Shown here: in pieces, positions 12,298 through 22,857 of the stretch
Numbering within the stretch: position 1 is the stretch's first letter
Layout of the letters: every line of letters begins with the position of its first letter
Assembly (NCBI GenBank): GCA_027704905.1
Contig: CM051002.1
Coordinates: 3,265,086 to 3,329,085 of the forward strand
Length of the DNA: 64,000 nt
DNA from: Muraenolepis orangiensis
Taxonomy: Eukaryota; Chordata; Actinopteri; Gadiformes; Muraenolepididae
Direction of reading: 5' to 3'
Notes under the pieces: generated by a model
What the model saw: only the letters and a program-made list of their open reading frames with translations
Told to the model about the DNA's origin: nothing
Databases searched by the model: none
Position numbers and translations under genes: made by a program

Positions 12298-13035
12298 GCA
12301 CATACACACTCGGTCACACAAACACAAACACATACATCCAACAACAACACAAGATCCATGACACGCCGAGCAATTAATTATACAATTTCACAGTTGCAGT
12401 TATTTTTTAAGCTTCCGGGGCTGTCAGAGAGAAATTGAATTAACGACCTGATAATTACTGCATCCACAAAACATTAGGTATCGCCGGCATGACAGTGATT
12501 TCATAATTAGAATGATGCAAAAGTGTAAACAGGGTATTTTCTTTAATAAATGGCCAGACTACACCAGGCTTCACGGGGATACAGAGATGATGGAGGATTA
12601 TTTATAGCGTGCGTTTGGGCTAGACGGGGTTTTTGCCAGTGCAAGAGAGAGAGAAAGAGGGAGAGGGAGAGGGAGAGAGAGACAGAGAGAGACAGAGAGA
12701 GAGAGAGACCAGGCTCTTAGTCTTGTCATGGAAGTCGACCCATCATTCTGTACTTCCAGGGTGACACTGAGGATATATTGCCTCACCCAAGTGCACCCCG
12801 AAATCCCAAGAGAGACACATACACAGGGGACTGCAGGGGCTCAGACCTGGACTGCACTGCTTGTCCTTTAAAGCACTCCGGTTGTTGTCTCCAAACTGAA
12901 TTGCATTAGTATAATATATACATTAGTAGAGTATGTCAAGTCTAAAACACAATTATGACAAACACAGGCCAAGAAGGCACTCGAGTCTGAGAGGGGAAAA
13001 AAACAACAAAACCTAAAACAAGGAGGTTGTCAATA
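12298..13035. other. unassigned sequence with a GA-rich tract
   Basis: A GA-rich stretch lies at 12,643-12,709. The remainder shows no gene, RNA or repeat end that I recognise. Confidence 0.45.
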
Positions 13036-13054
13036 ACACACACACACACACACA

Positions 13055-13147
<93 letters not shown>
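13036..13147. repeat. (CA)n microsatellite
   Basis: About 110 bp of CA with one CACC-type break near 13,061. Confidence 0.95.
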
Positions 13148-13148
<1 letters not shown>

Positions 13149-13309
13149 CATCCTAGCCAATCAGGCCCCTGGTGCTCTGTGGTGGGGCTCAGTGTATCGC
13201 TGGGTATTAACAGATCAGAAGCAGCAGCCGATGACACCTCACGTTTAAAGTCTTCTTCTCCAGCCGTAGCGCCTCTGAAGCCTCACCGCCGTGTGGGGAT
13301 AAACCAAGC

Positions 13310-13550
13310 AGCTGCACCCCCCCCCCACTCACACAACCCCCTCTCTCCCCCACCCTCCACCCCCCATACCCTTTCCTCTCAGACACCCGCTCTTTTTCCT
13401 TCTAACTTATTATTTTTTTCCACTCACCAGAGGACCACCCCCCGCACTCCCTCTCTCCCCCTTGCCCATCTCCACCTGCTCCCAAATAACCACTATGCCC
13501 ACACACACACACACACACACACACACAAATCGTACCGTTTTAAACTCTCT

Positions 13551-13597
<47 letters not shown>

Positions 13598-13660
13598 CTT
13601 TTCATCTTTACTATTTTCTTCTTCCTTGCACTCTTGTCCATTTCTCCCTCCCTCCCTTCA
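13310..13660. repeat. pyrimidine-rich tract with (AC)n and (CT)n
   Basis: The plus strand is strongly C/T-rich. (AC)n lies at about 13,499-13,527 and (CT)n at about 13,541-13,592. A 218-codon frame across it is Pro/Ser/Leu low complexity and not a gene. Confidence 0.85.
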
Positions 13661-13776
13661 CATCTTAAAACAACAGCATGGGTCATCTTATTCTGGGAGA
13701 GGCTCTGTAGCTTTTAGGATGCCTCCTATCAAACAGCATGCAGTCAAAATGATTCCTTTTTATGGGATTTCATATC

Positions 13777-13925
13777 AACACATCTTCCATCCGTCACTGT
13801 ATTGTTATTCTTTTTGTTATTTGTATTGTGTATAGTATTTTTATAGTATAGTGTTTTAGAAAATCCATACTGCGGGAGGGAATGGGGAGTTAGCATTCCA
13901 TTGTACTCGACATCTTGAATATCGA
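13777..13925 (+). mobile_element. L2-type LINE 3' UTR fragment
   Basis: Contains the block ATACTGCGGGAGGGAATGGG and AGCATTCCATTGTACT, then CATCTTGAATAT as a short tail. It matches 22,461-22,606 and the end of L2 copy A. No coding part. Confidence 0.8.
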
Positions 13926-14239
13926 TACATACCTACACTGTAAAAAATGGCTGTAGATTTTACGGTGTAAAACTGTCAAACCACGACAGTAAAAGACCGT
14001 AAACTCAAAATTGGTTGAATACAGTTTATGTAACAGTAGAAGACCGTAAATATATATATCAGCCAAAACAGTAATTTTTACATATTTTTTCTGAAAAAAA
14101 TGCATTTCTCCACTGTTAAATACTCTTGCACTGTTTTTATAACAAAAATATACCGTAATATATATAAAACAGCCAACACTGTAATTTTTGCCATTTTTTA
14201 ATGTAAAAATAACATTTTGTCACTGTTAAAAATACTAGC

Positions 14240-14365
14240 CCGTTCCCAGGCATGCCTGGACACATTTCAGGCTAAAATGCCATTGGCCGTCAAATGTGAG
14301 TGGAGGTTGTGGACAGAAAGGGCGCTTGAATTCAAACATTAACGGTTGCCTCTCTGATGTGTCGC
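14240..14365 (+). repeat. 126-bp direct repeat, copy 1
   Basis: Nearly identical to 14,656-14,781 (about 416 bp downstream). It includes the perfect palindrome CCAGGCATGCCTGG at 14,247-14,260. In copy 2 the repeat leads directly into the zinc-finger exon, so this looks like a partial duplication of that exon's upstream side. Confidence 0.9.
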
Positions 14366-14655
14366 AGTGATTTGAACTACTCTCCAGCAGGTACTTCGTC
14401 TGATTATTCTGAACGTTGCAGCTTGTCTTCAGTTAACACGGTAAGGTGAAGTCAATTTTTGCCAGGTTAACGTTTGAGTGTGATTGTAATTATTTCGATT
14501 ATGAATGAGTTTGCGCAGCTTTTGTCGCACACCAAAGTATAGGCAATGTTTAGTTAGGCTAATAATGTTCAGACGTCTTTGGGAGAAGGGGTAAATTGGT
14601 AGCATTTTTTTCTTTGTAACCAGATTGCCCGAGTGTAGTGGCTCTTGCAAAAGTG

Positions 14656-14781
14656 CCGTTCCCAGGCATGCCTGGACACATTTCAGGCTAAAATGCCATT
14701 GCCCGTCAAATGTGAGTGGAGGTTGTGGACAGAAAGGGCGCTTGAATTCAAACATTAACGGTTGTCTCTTTGATGTGCCGC
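14656..14781 (+). repeat. 126-bp direct repeat, copy 2
   Basis: Second copy of the 14,240 repeat, differing at only a few positions. It ends about 10 bp before the ATG of the C2H2 relic and could be its leader sequence. Confidence 0.9.
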
Positions 14782-14790
14782 TGTTTGACC

Positions 14791-15065
14791 ATGTATTCCT
14801 GTTGCATTTGTGGAGAATCTGTTCAGTCTCTAAAGGCGTATGTTGTACATTCCAAACTCCACCGCAATGAACCTCGTTGTATTTTCAAGTGTGTTGGAAT
14901 TGATTGTAAGCAGGCGTTTTTGGTGAGCAAAAGGAGAACCTGTTCCATTTCGTCGAGGATACATGCCTGGCCCAAGAGGTTCAGATGGAGAAGTTGCCGG
15001 CAACACCCTGCATTATTGTGTGTGGTAATTAAACAAACACTGAAAGTGCAACCAAACTCTCTAGA
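14791..15065 (+). pseudogene. C2H2 zinc-finger exon relic inside the 4.16-kb element
   Basis: From the ATG at 14,791 the frame reads MYSCCICGESVQSLKAYVVH and on to SKLH. This gives a full C-X2-C-X12-H-X3-H finger within the first 25 residues. A second, incomplete Cys pair follows (FKCVGIDCKQAF), with one His at RIHA. The frame ends after about 90 codons in unlike sequence. I chose this ATG over the in-frame one at 14,770 because it starts exactly at the finger. Fingers of this kind open many uncharacterised, probably transposon-derived fish proteins. Function is inferred only: a DNA- or protein-binding finger. Confidence 0.5.
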
Positions 15066-15358
15066 ATAAATCTACTAGTGTACTGAAATACAATTGTACT
15101 ACTGGCTTACTTAGTTCCAGGTTATGTTGCAGCCCATATAACGATACTGACCATTACTTTACCTGATACCAAGGTCAGCCAATAGCAGAATTAAAGGCAG
15201 CAGTATGGTTTTAACCAACTCCGTTATCAGTTTTGGTGGTTTTTTGATGGCCCTTGTTGAATGTAATAAGTAATGAGTATGTTTAGTCAATGGCTGACAT
15301 TGATGCCTTTGTTATGGAAGTTTGTTTGTTTTGTTTTTTGTATTCTTAAATTGTTCAG

Positions 15359-15724
15359 GGTCCTCCTGCTTTGCTGCTGGGACGTTCATGTTGAGCATGA
15401 CCAAGAGGTCGTCAACGACCACATCACTTCCTTCACGTCTGCCTTCTGCCTGATGTTGGGGAGTTACTACTGCTTCAACATTCACTACCAGTGGAACTAC
15501 GTTCAACACTTGAGTTCCTCCAAAGGTACAATTTCTTTGTTGTTATAGTATTTAACAATACAAGTTTTTATTTCAGCCCTCAATTGTTTTTTGTGAATTT
15601 ATATATGTATTTTTCATGAAGGTGTTTCTTCTCAATAAATCCTGAGAGAGGAACCAAAGTCGAGTGGAAGAAAAACAAGAAAGTACTCCCAGTCTATCCC
15701 AGAGTCCCATATAGACCCTACTAA
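15359..15724 (+). pseudogene. last two exons of the same relic gene, with a GT-AG intron
   Basis: Exon B (15,359-15,525) follows an acceptor TTGTTCAG and reads ...LMLGSYYCFNIHYQ. A one-base shift near 15,500 then gives STLEFLQ. Splicing at GTACAA (15,526) to ATGAAG (ends 15,621) completes an Arg codon, and the frame continues as CFFSINPERGTKVEWKKNKK and on to VPYRPY with a stop at 15,722-15,724. Sequences ending YYxFNxxYP...TLEFIQR-CF..INPERGTK are, from memory, typical C-termini of uncharacterised, SAMD3-like or transposon-linked fish proteins. One frameshift and missing middle exons make it a pseudogene. No database check was possible. Confidence 0.5.
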
Positions 15725-16062
15725 CCCCAACCAAGTTTAGACAATGTGTTAAGGTGTACTGTACTGCAGATATTTGTTCAATTTCTATCATAGTGAAAGT
15801 TCTGAAGTTCTGAAATGTAAACTTTTCCTTGGAAAAGTGTATAGTTTGTGTATAGTGTATAGTTTGTGTATAGTGTATAGTTTGTGAAGTCACAGTACAT
15901 GTTCAGCTTTACTGAGTGAGGTCAATCGTTTTGTGCTGCAAACAAGTTCAGTTCATAAAGCTTTTCTTTATTTTAAAATGTGAGATGGGACATTTTTTTG
16001 TGGCTGCTAGGTACAATGAGCAATTTAAAAACATAAATTTGCGCTCAGAAAACTTGTTAAGT

Positions 16063-16320
16063 TTAGAATAGATTAGATTTACCTTCATTGTCATTGCAGA
16101 GTACAGGTACAAATCCGATTAAATGCAGTAGCATGTAACCAGAAGTGCAAATATAGATAAATGCAGGAGTGTAGGTTATACAGCACAATAATGCTATACA
16201 ATATGTACTAGTGATGGACAGTGGAGAGTTACAATATACAAAAGAGTGCAAATGTAGGGTTGTCTAGAGTATGAACAGCATATGTGCATTTGGTAAGTAT
16301 GTAGAGTATAACATACTGTA
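16063..16320 (-). mobile_element. LINE 3' UTR fragment, antisense
   Basis: Begins AGATTAGATTTACCTTCATT and continues GTCATTGCAGAGTACAGGTA, the usual antisense look of a LINE 3' end in fish. It lies inside the 4.16-kb element. No coding part survives. Confidence 0.55.
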
Positions 16321-17170
16321 TGTATGGGTTGGTTATTTGTACTATTACAATATTGAACAGTGTAGGTGGTTCAGTCTATCATTTGTTTTAGAAGAAATGA
16401 TTATGAAAATACTCAAGTCTGGCAGAAGTTTCCTCTGATGGCATCATTAAAGAACTGAGCTGGTAAGTTGGCTGCATATTTAAAAATATATACATCAGAT
16501 TTTTATTCTGCGTCTCAAGTATTGTTTCCCTTCCAATAGGCCAAGCCAAACGATTCTTCTTGACATTACCTTTCCAGGTAAGAGATACAAGTCTAGAGAG
16601 AGTAAATTATTGTTTTTGTTTATTTTACAATTTAATCTTTGACTTTCTTTTCTCACTTGTTAGGGCATTGATAGGGCTGCACCATCATTAGGGCTGGTCC
16701 CAGTCAAACTACCAAGTTCCACTCAGCGTTCTCCTGCTGCTGGAAGTTCTCCCTGATCCTTCAATGTGGACCTGTTTCTACATTCAGTCAGGACATTTAT
16801 GGTGAGTGATTCCACACAAACAGGTTTTCTATCATGCACGCTTTCAGTAAATATTGACTTTAGTATAGTGGTATATACTGTGCTCTTTAGAAATGTGTCT
16901 ACCAGTAGAGATTAAGTAATACTGAGTGTTGGGGGGATGTTACCGTCAGTTACTATAGTGAAAATGTAAATAGGTTATTGAGAGTCCCTTCATTTATAAA
17001 CCATTTTCAAATTGATTTACCAGAAAAATCAGTATACTAAGATGTGCTGTATATTGTTAGTCCATAATTATAAAAATATTGTGATCTAAAGGTTTTGCAA
17101 TATAATATATCCCACCACTACTTAAGTGTAAATGAAACGACTTTTGATCCTGTGATTTTTCTCTCTGCTC

Positions 17171-17398
17171 TCTCCCTGATGCTGGTGTTAGGTCCTGGGT
17201 TCCCCATCTCTCCCTGATGCTGGTGTTAGGTCCTGGGTTCCCCATCTCTCCCTGATGCTGGTGTTAGGTCCTGGGTTCCCCATCTCTCCCTGATGCTGGT
17301 GTTAGGTCCTGGGTTCCCCATCTCTCCCTGATGCTGGTGTTAGGTCCTGGGTTCCCCATCTCTCCCTGATGCTGGCGTTAGGTCCTGGGTTCCCCATC
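17171..17398. repeat. 38-bp minisatellite, six units
   Basis: Six head-to-tail copies of a unit starting TCTCCCTGATGCTGGTGTTA and ending GGTTCCCCATC. The copies are almost identical; the last has one T-to-C change. There are no spacers, so it is not a CRISPR array. Confidence 0.95.
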
Positions 17399-17502
17399 CA
17401 TTCCACCTGGTGGGACCCTCCATGTCCACATGCTGCTCCCTTGCCTCAACAGCTACAGGAGGGCAACACTTGACTGCTGATCTGTTTAATGGACTATTAA
17501 AA

Positions 17503-17553
17503 ACTTTGGACTTCTGTCTGACTATGGTCCATAGTCAGACAGAAGTCCAAAGT
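17503..17553. repeat. perfect 51-bp palindrome
   Basis: Arms at 17,503-17,527 and 17,529-17,553 are exact reverse complements (25 bp each) around a single T. The left arm starts ACTTTGGACTTCTGTC. Such a hairpin should extrude easily; it could also arise by template switching during replication or assembly. Confidence 0.95.
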
Positions 17554-18100
17554 GACTGTTTATGAGAGGATTTTACGTATTAGAAGTTAAATCATTACAT
17601 TATACTGTCAATTTCACAATAAAACCATATTTCATGGCAAAACCTTTTTTTGTACTGCTTTTGTAAGGGAATTTATATAGGAAAGGGTTTTTTTTACAGT
17701 GTACGGCAAAATACACTAAATTATACACAACTTTTGATTACAATTTGCGGGAAAATTCAGTTAAATTACAGCATTACACTGATGCTTTTACAGTTAAACA
17801 GTGTTATTTGTTTGGTATTTTTCTGTAAAATTGAATGGGATTCAATGTACAATAGACAACAACTGCATGTAAATCTTACTGAAATAATCAGTTTAATAGC
17901 AACGTGATCATGCTAATTCAGCAGAAAAGGGCTGTTGAAATTACAGATTTAAGATGTAAATTACAACTGTTTTAAACTGTAAAATATACACGTTGTTCTG
18001 TAAAGTTGTTTACAGTTTACCATATTTTTTACATCATTATTCTGGCAACAAAGCTGCCAGGTTTTTACTGTAAAAACAACGGTTTTTTTTTTACAGTGTA

Positions 18101-18789
18101 TACAATACCTGCCACGTTACATAACGCGCTCAGTTTATGATGTTAATGATGTTAATTGATGCAATGCAGGGGTGTGTGAATGGAGATGAACAAATTGCTG
18201 ATTCTAGACTTTTTTTTGGGTTAATATAATGCAAGGAGGACTAATTGAACATGAAATTATAACACTTGAGATTGTTTTGGGATGTTGTACTGTATGAATA
18301 CGACTTGAAGAAAGTGCTGACTAGAAATGACTAATTTATGTAGATTTATTACCTCTTATTTTTCCACAGTGTTTACATATTTCACAGTGAGTTTGACTAT
18401 CTTAGGAAATGATGTGACACTTTTGACCACATTCCAAGTTAACCATTACTTTGAACATTTGAAAGTATATCACTAACATCTGCTACTAATCAGGCCATTC
18501 AACTTGCTCAACATGCTTCAAATACAACCTTAAAAAATACAACATACACATACTTTCACCCAAAGAGATTACACAGAGACTGTCACTGGAAGAAGACAAA
18601 GTGCAAAGATTGCAATATGCGTTCAATTAATAAATTCTATGGATAAAATAATGACATTGATCGAGTTATTACCTAGATGGAGTAACATACATTTAAAGGG
18701 CTTGTTAAGAGTGAATACAGCATACCATTTTAACCAATATAGAATGATTATATGTTTCTGGCACATTTTTGCAACAGATATTCAAAACT
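18101..18789. other. unassigned AT-rich sequence
   Basis: No gene, transposon end or satellite recognised. Confidence 0.4.
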
Positions 18790-19350
18790 ATATATATATA
18801 CTGTTAACTGACACCTACGCCTAAGTGTTCAACTCACACGTCGAGGTGGAGGTACAACTATTTTCAAATTGAACAAAATGCACAAAGATAAAGCAACCAC
18901 AACGCAAGATATACATGACATTACATTACAGTCATATAGCAGGTGCTTTTGTCCAAAGTGACTTACAATAGTGCGTTCAACAAAGGTACGCAAGGGAACA
19001 GCTCCTCACCAGAAGAGTCAAGAGTCTCCAAGAACTGAACCAGTGCTCAGGTAAAAGTACAATACGTTTGCAACCAATAGAACAATATCTTACTAACAAA
19101 CAAGCAAACAATCGACTTAGTAAGACGCTAGTACACTCGAAAAGCTAGTAATAAGTGATAAGATATATATACAATATACAATATATAAACTGTTACCTGA
19201 CACCTATGCCTAAGTGTTCAACTCACACGTCGAGGTGGAGGTGCAACTATTTTCACAAAAATAAATAACAATAAAATATAACAAAAAGCAAAAGCTAAAG
19301 CATCTACAGTGCAAGATAATACATCACATTACATTACAGTCATTTAGCAG
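18790..19350 (-). mobile_element. tandem copies of an UnaL2-type LINE/SINE 3' end
   Basis: Antisense L2-type 3' hairpin and tail (ACATTACATTACAGTCAT, then TAGCAGGTGCTTTTGTCCAA) at 18,926-18,975, and again at 19,325-19,350. The upstream block CCTAAGTGTTCAACTCACAC is also present twice, at about 18,822 and 19,211. The unit is therefore about 389 bp in direct tandem. The first unit's body matches 60,600-60,850. Confidence 0.75.
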
Positions 19351-19359
19351 ACGCTTTTT

Positions 19360-19818
19360 TTAGACATCCAGACAACTCTAAAGTCAAACCAGCATGTTGT
19401 ACCAGGCGAGTCATTTCTGGATAGATGGAGAACACATGATAATACTATGCAGTTTAAGAAAATCTTCCAGATTATCTCTGGCCGCTGTTGAACAAAGAGG
19501 CGCTCCCCTGGGATGGGAACAGAGGCAACAATAAAAGCATCGGTCTGTCCGTCCGGACAACAGACACACTCTCATCCCATCCCATGGGAGGACTGTGTTA
19601 AGTGGGCCGAATCCAAATGAAGCCGATCAGAGCACAGTGTGGGTTAATCTAGTAATGTGGATAAAATAAAAATAAATACACTGTGGTGCACACAATGGCT
19701 TTGGTCTTCAAACAAAGAAAAATATGCTTCAGTACACACGTTTAGTGAGTCTTATATGCATAACCCCATGATTCAACCATACATACATTCATACATACAT
19801 ACATACATACATACATAC
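19360..19818. other. unassigned sequence ending in (ATAC)n
   Basis: No gene recognised. Positions about 19,780-19,820 are (ATAC)n, into which the next element is inserted. Confidence 0.5.
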
Positions 19819-20130
19819 ACACATATCAGGGTTTCCGCTAGGATTTTTTCTTGCCGGTCAAGTGTCTGGACAGATTTTGATTTTTCCGGACAAATTCGAA
19901 ATTTGTGTTTCAAATTTTTTTTTTAAAACAGTCTATATTACAAACGCAACTATAATGTACACCTAGATTGACGAAAGAATGACCAATGATCAATTTGACT
20001 ATTTAATGAACAACAAAACAAACAAGAACGATTGAGCAAAACCTCGTTAGAAATCTAGGCTATTTCAAAACACCTGTAACATCTGTAGTGTCACGAGTGG
20101 GATTGGTCGGTGGACCCAGAACGCAGACCA

Positions 20131-20220
20131 AGACAGTGGAGCTATAACATAAAGCTTTATTTAAAACACAACACAAGACAGTGGAGCTATAACATAAAGC
20201 TTTATTTAAAACACAACACA
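20131..20220. repeat. 45-bp tandem duplication
   Basis: Two identical 45-bp units starting AGACAGTGGAGCTATAACAT. Copy 2 of the element (near 53,328) has a single unit, so this is a local duplication. Confidence 0.9.
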
Positions 20221-20767
20221 ACTCAAACACAACACAAGAGAGTGATCAGGGACAGTCCAGGGGTCTGGGTACCGGGAGGTCGATCCGCGGAGTACCGGCA
20301 GGTAGTAGACCGGCGAGTAGTCCGGGACGGGGGAGGACGAGTAGCGACAGGTACCAGACAGGTAATTATAATGACCGTGGAGCTCGTATCGAGAGTAACG
20401 CGAGACAGGCGGGTGACGCGGGACAGGTAAAGGATCTGGATCTCCGGGACATCAGCGTGGCGATTCCGTCCAGAATGTCCGACGTAACATGAACAACGTG
20501 TGACGTGCAGTTCGACGTATGACCTAACACTGGGGTAATGGGAAGCCAGGGCATATATACCCCAGGTGAGGGGATTAACAATTAGACGCAATTTAATAGC
20601 TGACAGGTGTGTGTGCGCCGCCAGCGCACGTGGCTTGGCCACGCCCCCTGTTCAGTGACGTCGCTTGACGTCGATGAGAGGCGCGGCAGCTGATTGGTCA
20701 CTTCATTCGGTCACCCTTCCGGGGGGGAGGGGCAGTAATAAAGCTGATCTCAGTTTAGTATGAGCAT

Positions 20768-21765
20768 TAGTGATGGGAATTCCGGCTCTTTTGAGTGAGC
20801 CGGCTCATTTGGCTCGGCTCACCAAGAAGAGCCGGCTCTTTCGGCTCCCAAACGGCTCTTCTATTTTACCACATATACCTTTTATTTACATGAAAGTGGT
20901 GGTTCTTGATGTCCAGCAATCAGTGGTAAGGCCAACTGCAGTAGCTTCCTTAACCCTGGCCTGCAGTGAAGCACGTTCTCTATCATAATCTCGGAATGAT
21001 TTTTTGAGAGTGTTTTCCTGCTTGGAGGAACATACATTGGATTGAGAGCCTGTGTGAAGCTTCGGAATCCCTTGTCCACAATGGAAAATGGTTGGAAATC
21101 ACTTGCAATCATTTTGGCCAATTCTTCATCCACTATGTTCTGTCTAGCTGGGGTCATTCATTGCCTTTGCCATTGCCATTCATTGTATATAAATTGGCTT
21201 ATTGAGGTCTGTGTAGCTGTTGGTTTTGGGTACCTGATGCATGGGTGGTAGATCCTGTAGCTGCAGCAACAACAGGTGGAGTAGACACACAGAAGCAGGC
21301 AGTCTGACCTGCCTTTTTTCTTCCAACTGAACTGTTGGATGCACAGTTCTCAAGTGCCTGTGGAGGTGGTTTGTGGACCCTGCTCTATATGAGAGCTTCA
21401 TGTTGCAAATTCTGCATTCTGCCTTTGTGTTTGCACAATTGTTAAAATGCAGCCAAATGCTGCTTCTTTTCCTACTTTCACTCATCTTATTTGCGCGACG
21501 CAAACTGACACTTCCCCGTGTGAAGTGTCACCCCTCCCTCTGTTCAGCTATCAGCACTGACCACACGCCGCCCCTCCCTCCTTATCTATCCTCACGTGAT
21601 GCACAGCATGACATGCAGTCATGACAGTGACATTCAGTCACTGCATGTACGCGGAGCAAACGTAAAAAAATAAATAACGGCTCGTTCGCGGGTGCGAGCC
21701 GGCTCCCGTCGTTCACTAAAAGGAGCGGCTCTTGAGCCGGCTCGTTCGCGACCGACACATCACTA
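20768..21765 (-). mobile_element. 998-bp hAT element (BED/ZBED-type), nested
   Basis: Ends TAGTGATGGG and CACATCACTA, with the 8-bp target duplication ATGAGCAT at 20,760-20,767 and 21,766-21,773. The sister element at 53,943 keeps the uninterrupted ATGAGCATTATTACC, which proves the insertion. GAGCCGGCTC-rich subterminal repeats lie at both ends. It carries parts of a transposase on the minus strand, so it is an internally deleted copy. Confidence 0.92.
20882..21503 (-). pseudogene. remnant hAT transposase with BED finger
   Basis: hAT transposases cut and paste DNA with an RNase-H-fold catalytic core and bind DNA through an N-terminal BED finger. Here the N-terminal part (21,503-21,180) has WLHFNNCANTKAECRICNMK followed by NHLHRHLRTVHP, a C-X2-C...H-X4-H BED finger. 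A later segment (21,157-20,882) reads IVDEELAKMIASDFQPFSIV and GFRSFTQALNP, which precedes the catalytic core in ZBED-like transposases. The core and the dimerisation C-terminus are missing, so it cannot be active. Confidence 0.85.
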
Positions 21766-21879
21766 ATGAGCATTATTACCGGACATTTTGACCGGCAGGT
21801 TTTTAAATTACCGTTTTTTTATCATTTTTACCCGCTAAAAACCGGTAAATACCGGCTATACACATATGTATATAAAGTA

Positions 21880-21968
21880 TTTATATCTAAATCTAAATCT
21901 AAATCTAGAGGATTGAGTCCACACACACACACGCACACACGCACGCAAGGAAGGAAGGAAGGAAGGAT
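21880..21968. repeat. (TAAATC)n, short (CA)n and (GGAA)n
   Basis: TAAATC repeats at about 21,885-21,907, CA-rich at 21,920-21,945 and GGAA repeats at about 21,947-21,966. Confidence 0.85.
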
Positions 21969-22387
21969 GGAAGAAAGACAGACGCCGAGCGTTGAACACT
22001 TGCTTGTTTGCCAGAGAGATGGGCCTTAATTTGGATGAACACGGCTCCAAGTGCTTAGCCTGACGCTCAGTGATAAGCACCGCTGTTTGTTTCCACACGG
22101 TTCGCCCTGCTCTCTTCTGCGCGCGACACGTCAACATGACATGAAGGAGCGTGGGAGAGACGGACGGCGAGACGGACGCAGTGACAGACGCTAATAAATA
22201 CTAAAATGTATAAAATGGGACGACGTGGAGATAAAAGTATGAAATAATGGCCTGCCATCAAGACGCAAGCAGTCGCACAAAATGCTTCCTGGTGAAAAAA
22301 AACTAAAAAAACACACACCCACCCACCCACCCCCTATCTCCCCCTGGACTACACACACAACACACATATACACATACATATACTCTG

Positions 22388-22388
<1 letters not shown>
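21969..22388. other. unassigned sequence
   Basis: No gene recognised. (CCCA)n-like sequence at about 22,316-22,335 leads toward the CA repeat. Confidence 0.4.

Positions 22389-22451
<63 letters not shown>
22389..22451. repeat. (CA)n microsatellite
   Basis: About 63 bp of CA. Confidence 0.95.
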
Positions 22452-22453
<2 letters not shown>

Positions 22454-22460
22454 ACCCAAC

Positions 22461-22606
22461 ATTCATCAGTCACTTTATTGTTATTTTTATTGTGTACAGT
22501 ATTTTATAGTATAGTGTTGTAGAAAATGTATACTGCGGGAGGGAATGTAAGGGAGTAAGCACTGCATTGTACTTGTAAAAAATAAAAATCTGGAATCTTG
22601 AATCGT
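22461..22606 (+). mobile_element. 5'-truncated L2-type LINE 3' UTR
   Basis: Starts at ATTCATCAGTCACTTTATTG immediately after the (CA)n tract, contains ATACTGCGGGAGGGAATG and ends GGAATCTTGAATCG. Confidence 0.8.
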
Positions 22607-22825
22607 GGAGCAGAGAATCTATAAAAACATAGTAATAGTTTGTGGCGGTGTGTTGTGCTAGTGAGGACCGCTCAGCTGTTGGAGTGCACAGGGCTAAAAC
22701 AGCCTCTGACCCGGGTCACTTCAGAGCAGGGAGAATAAGAGCTCATTGAGTGGAAGTCTAAACACAAGAAAAGCTAACAATGAATAAACAATGTTGTATT
22801 GGATTAAGTGACACACTGACGCACG

Positions 22826-22857
<32 letters not shown>

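Larger units (their letters stand above)
13936..18098 (+). mobile_element. 4.16-kb putative DNA transposon, CACTG ends, TA flank
   Basis: The left end begins CACTGTAAAAAA and the right end is TTTTTTACAGTG, a 12-bp terminal inverted repeat. Each end is flanked by TA (13,934-13,935 and 18,099-18,100), as expected for a TA target duplication, though TA is weak proof. Both termini are rich in further ACTGTAAAA/TTTTACAGT copies (for example near 14,150, 17,695, 17,960 and 18,070). Inside are broken exons of a gene, a 38-bp minisatellite and an antisense LINE end. It could alternatively be two smaller elements with the same ends. The superfamily is not assigned. Confidence 0.55.
19827..21859 (+). 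mobile_element. hAT-like non-autonomous element copy 1, split by a second hAT
   Basis: Left end CAGGGTTTCCGCTAG. The right end is CCGGCTAT, lacking the final dozen bases seen in copy 2 (CTAACGGAAACCCTG). The 8-bp target duplication ACACATAT is found at 19,819-19,826 and 21,860-21,867. It is non-coding and matches copy 2 at 53,038-54,047 along its whole length, apart from the nested element at 20,768-21,765 and small indels. Confidence 0.85.

Noticed and set aside
13179..13835. 218-codon frame
   Set aside because: Pro/Ser/Leu-rich reading of a pyrimidine tract, ending in a LINE 3' UTR.
17171..17398. 38-bp repeats as a CRISPR array
   Set aside because: Head-to-tail units with no spacers; an ordinary minisatellite.
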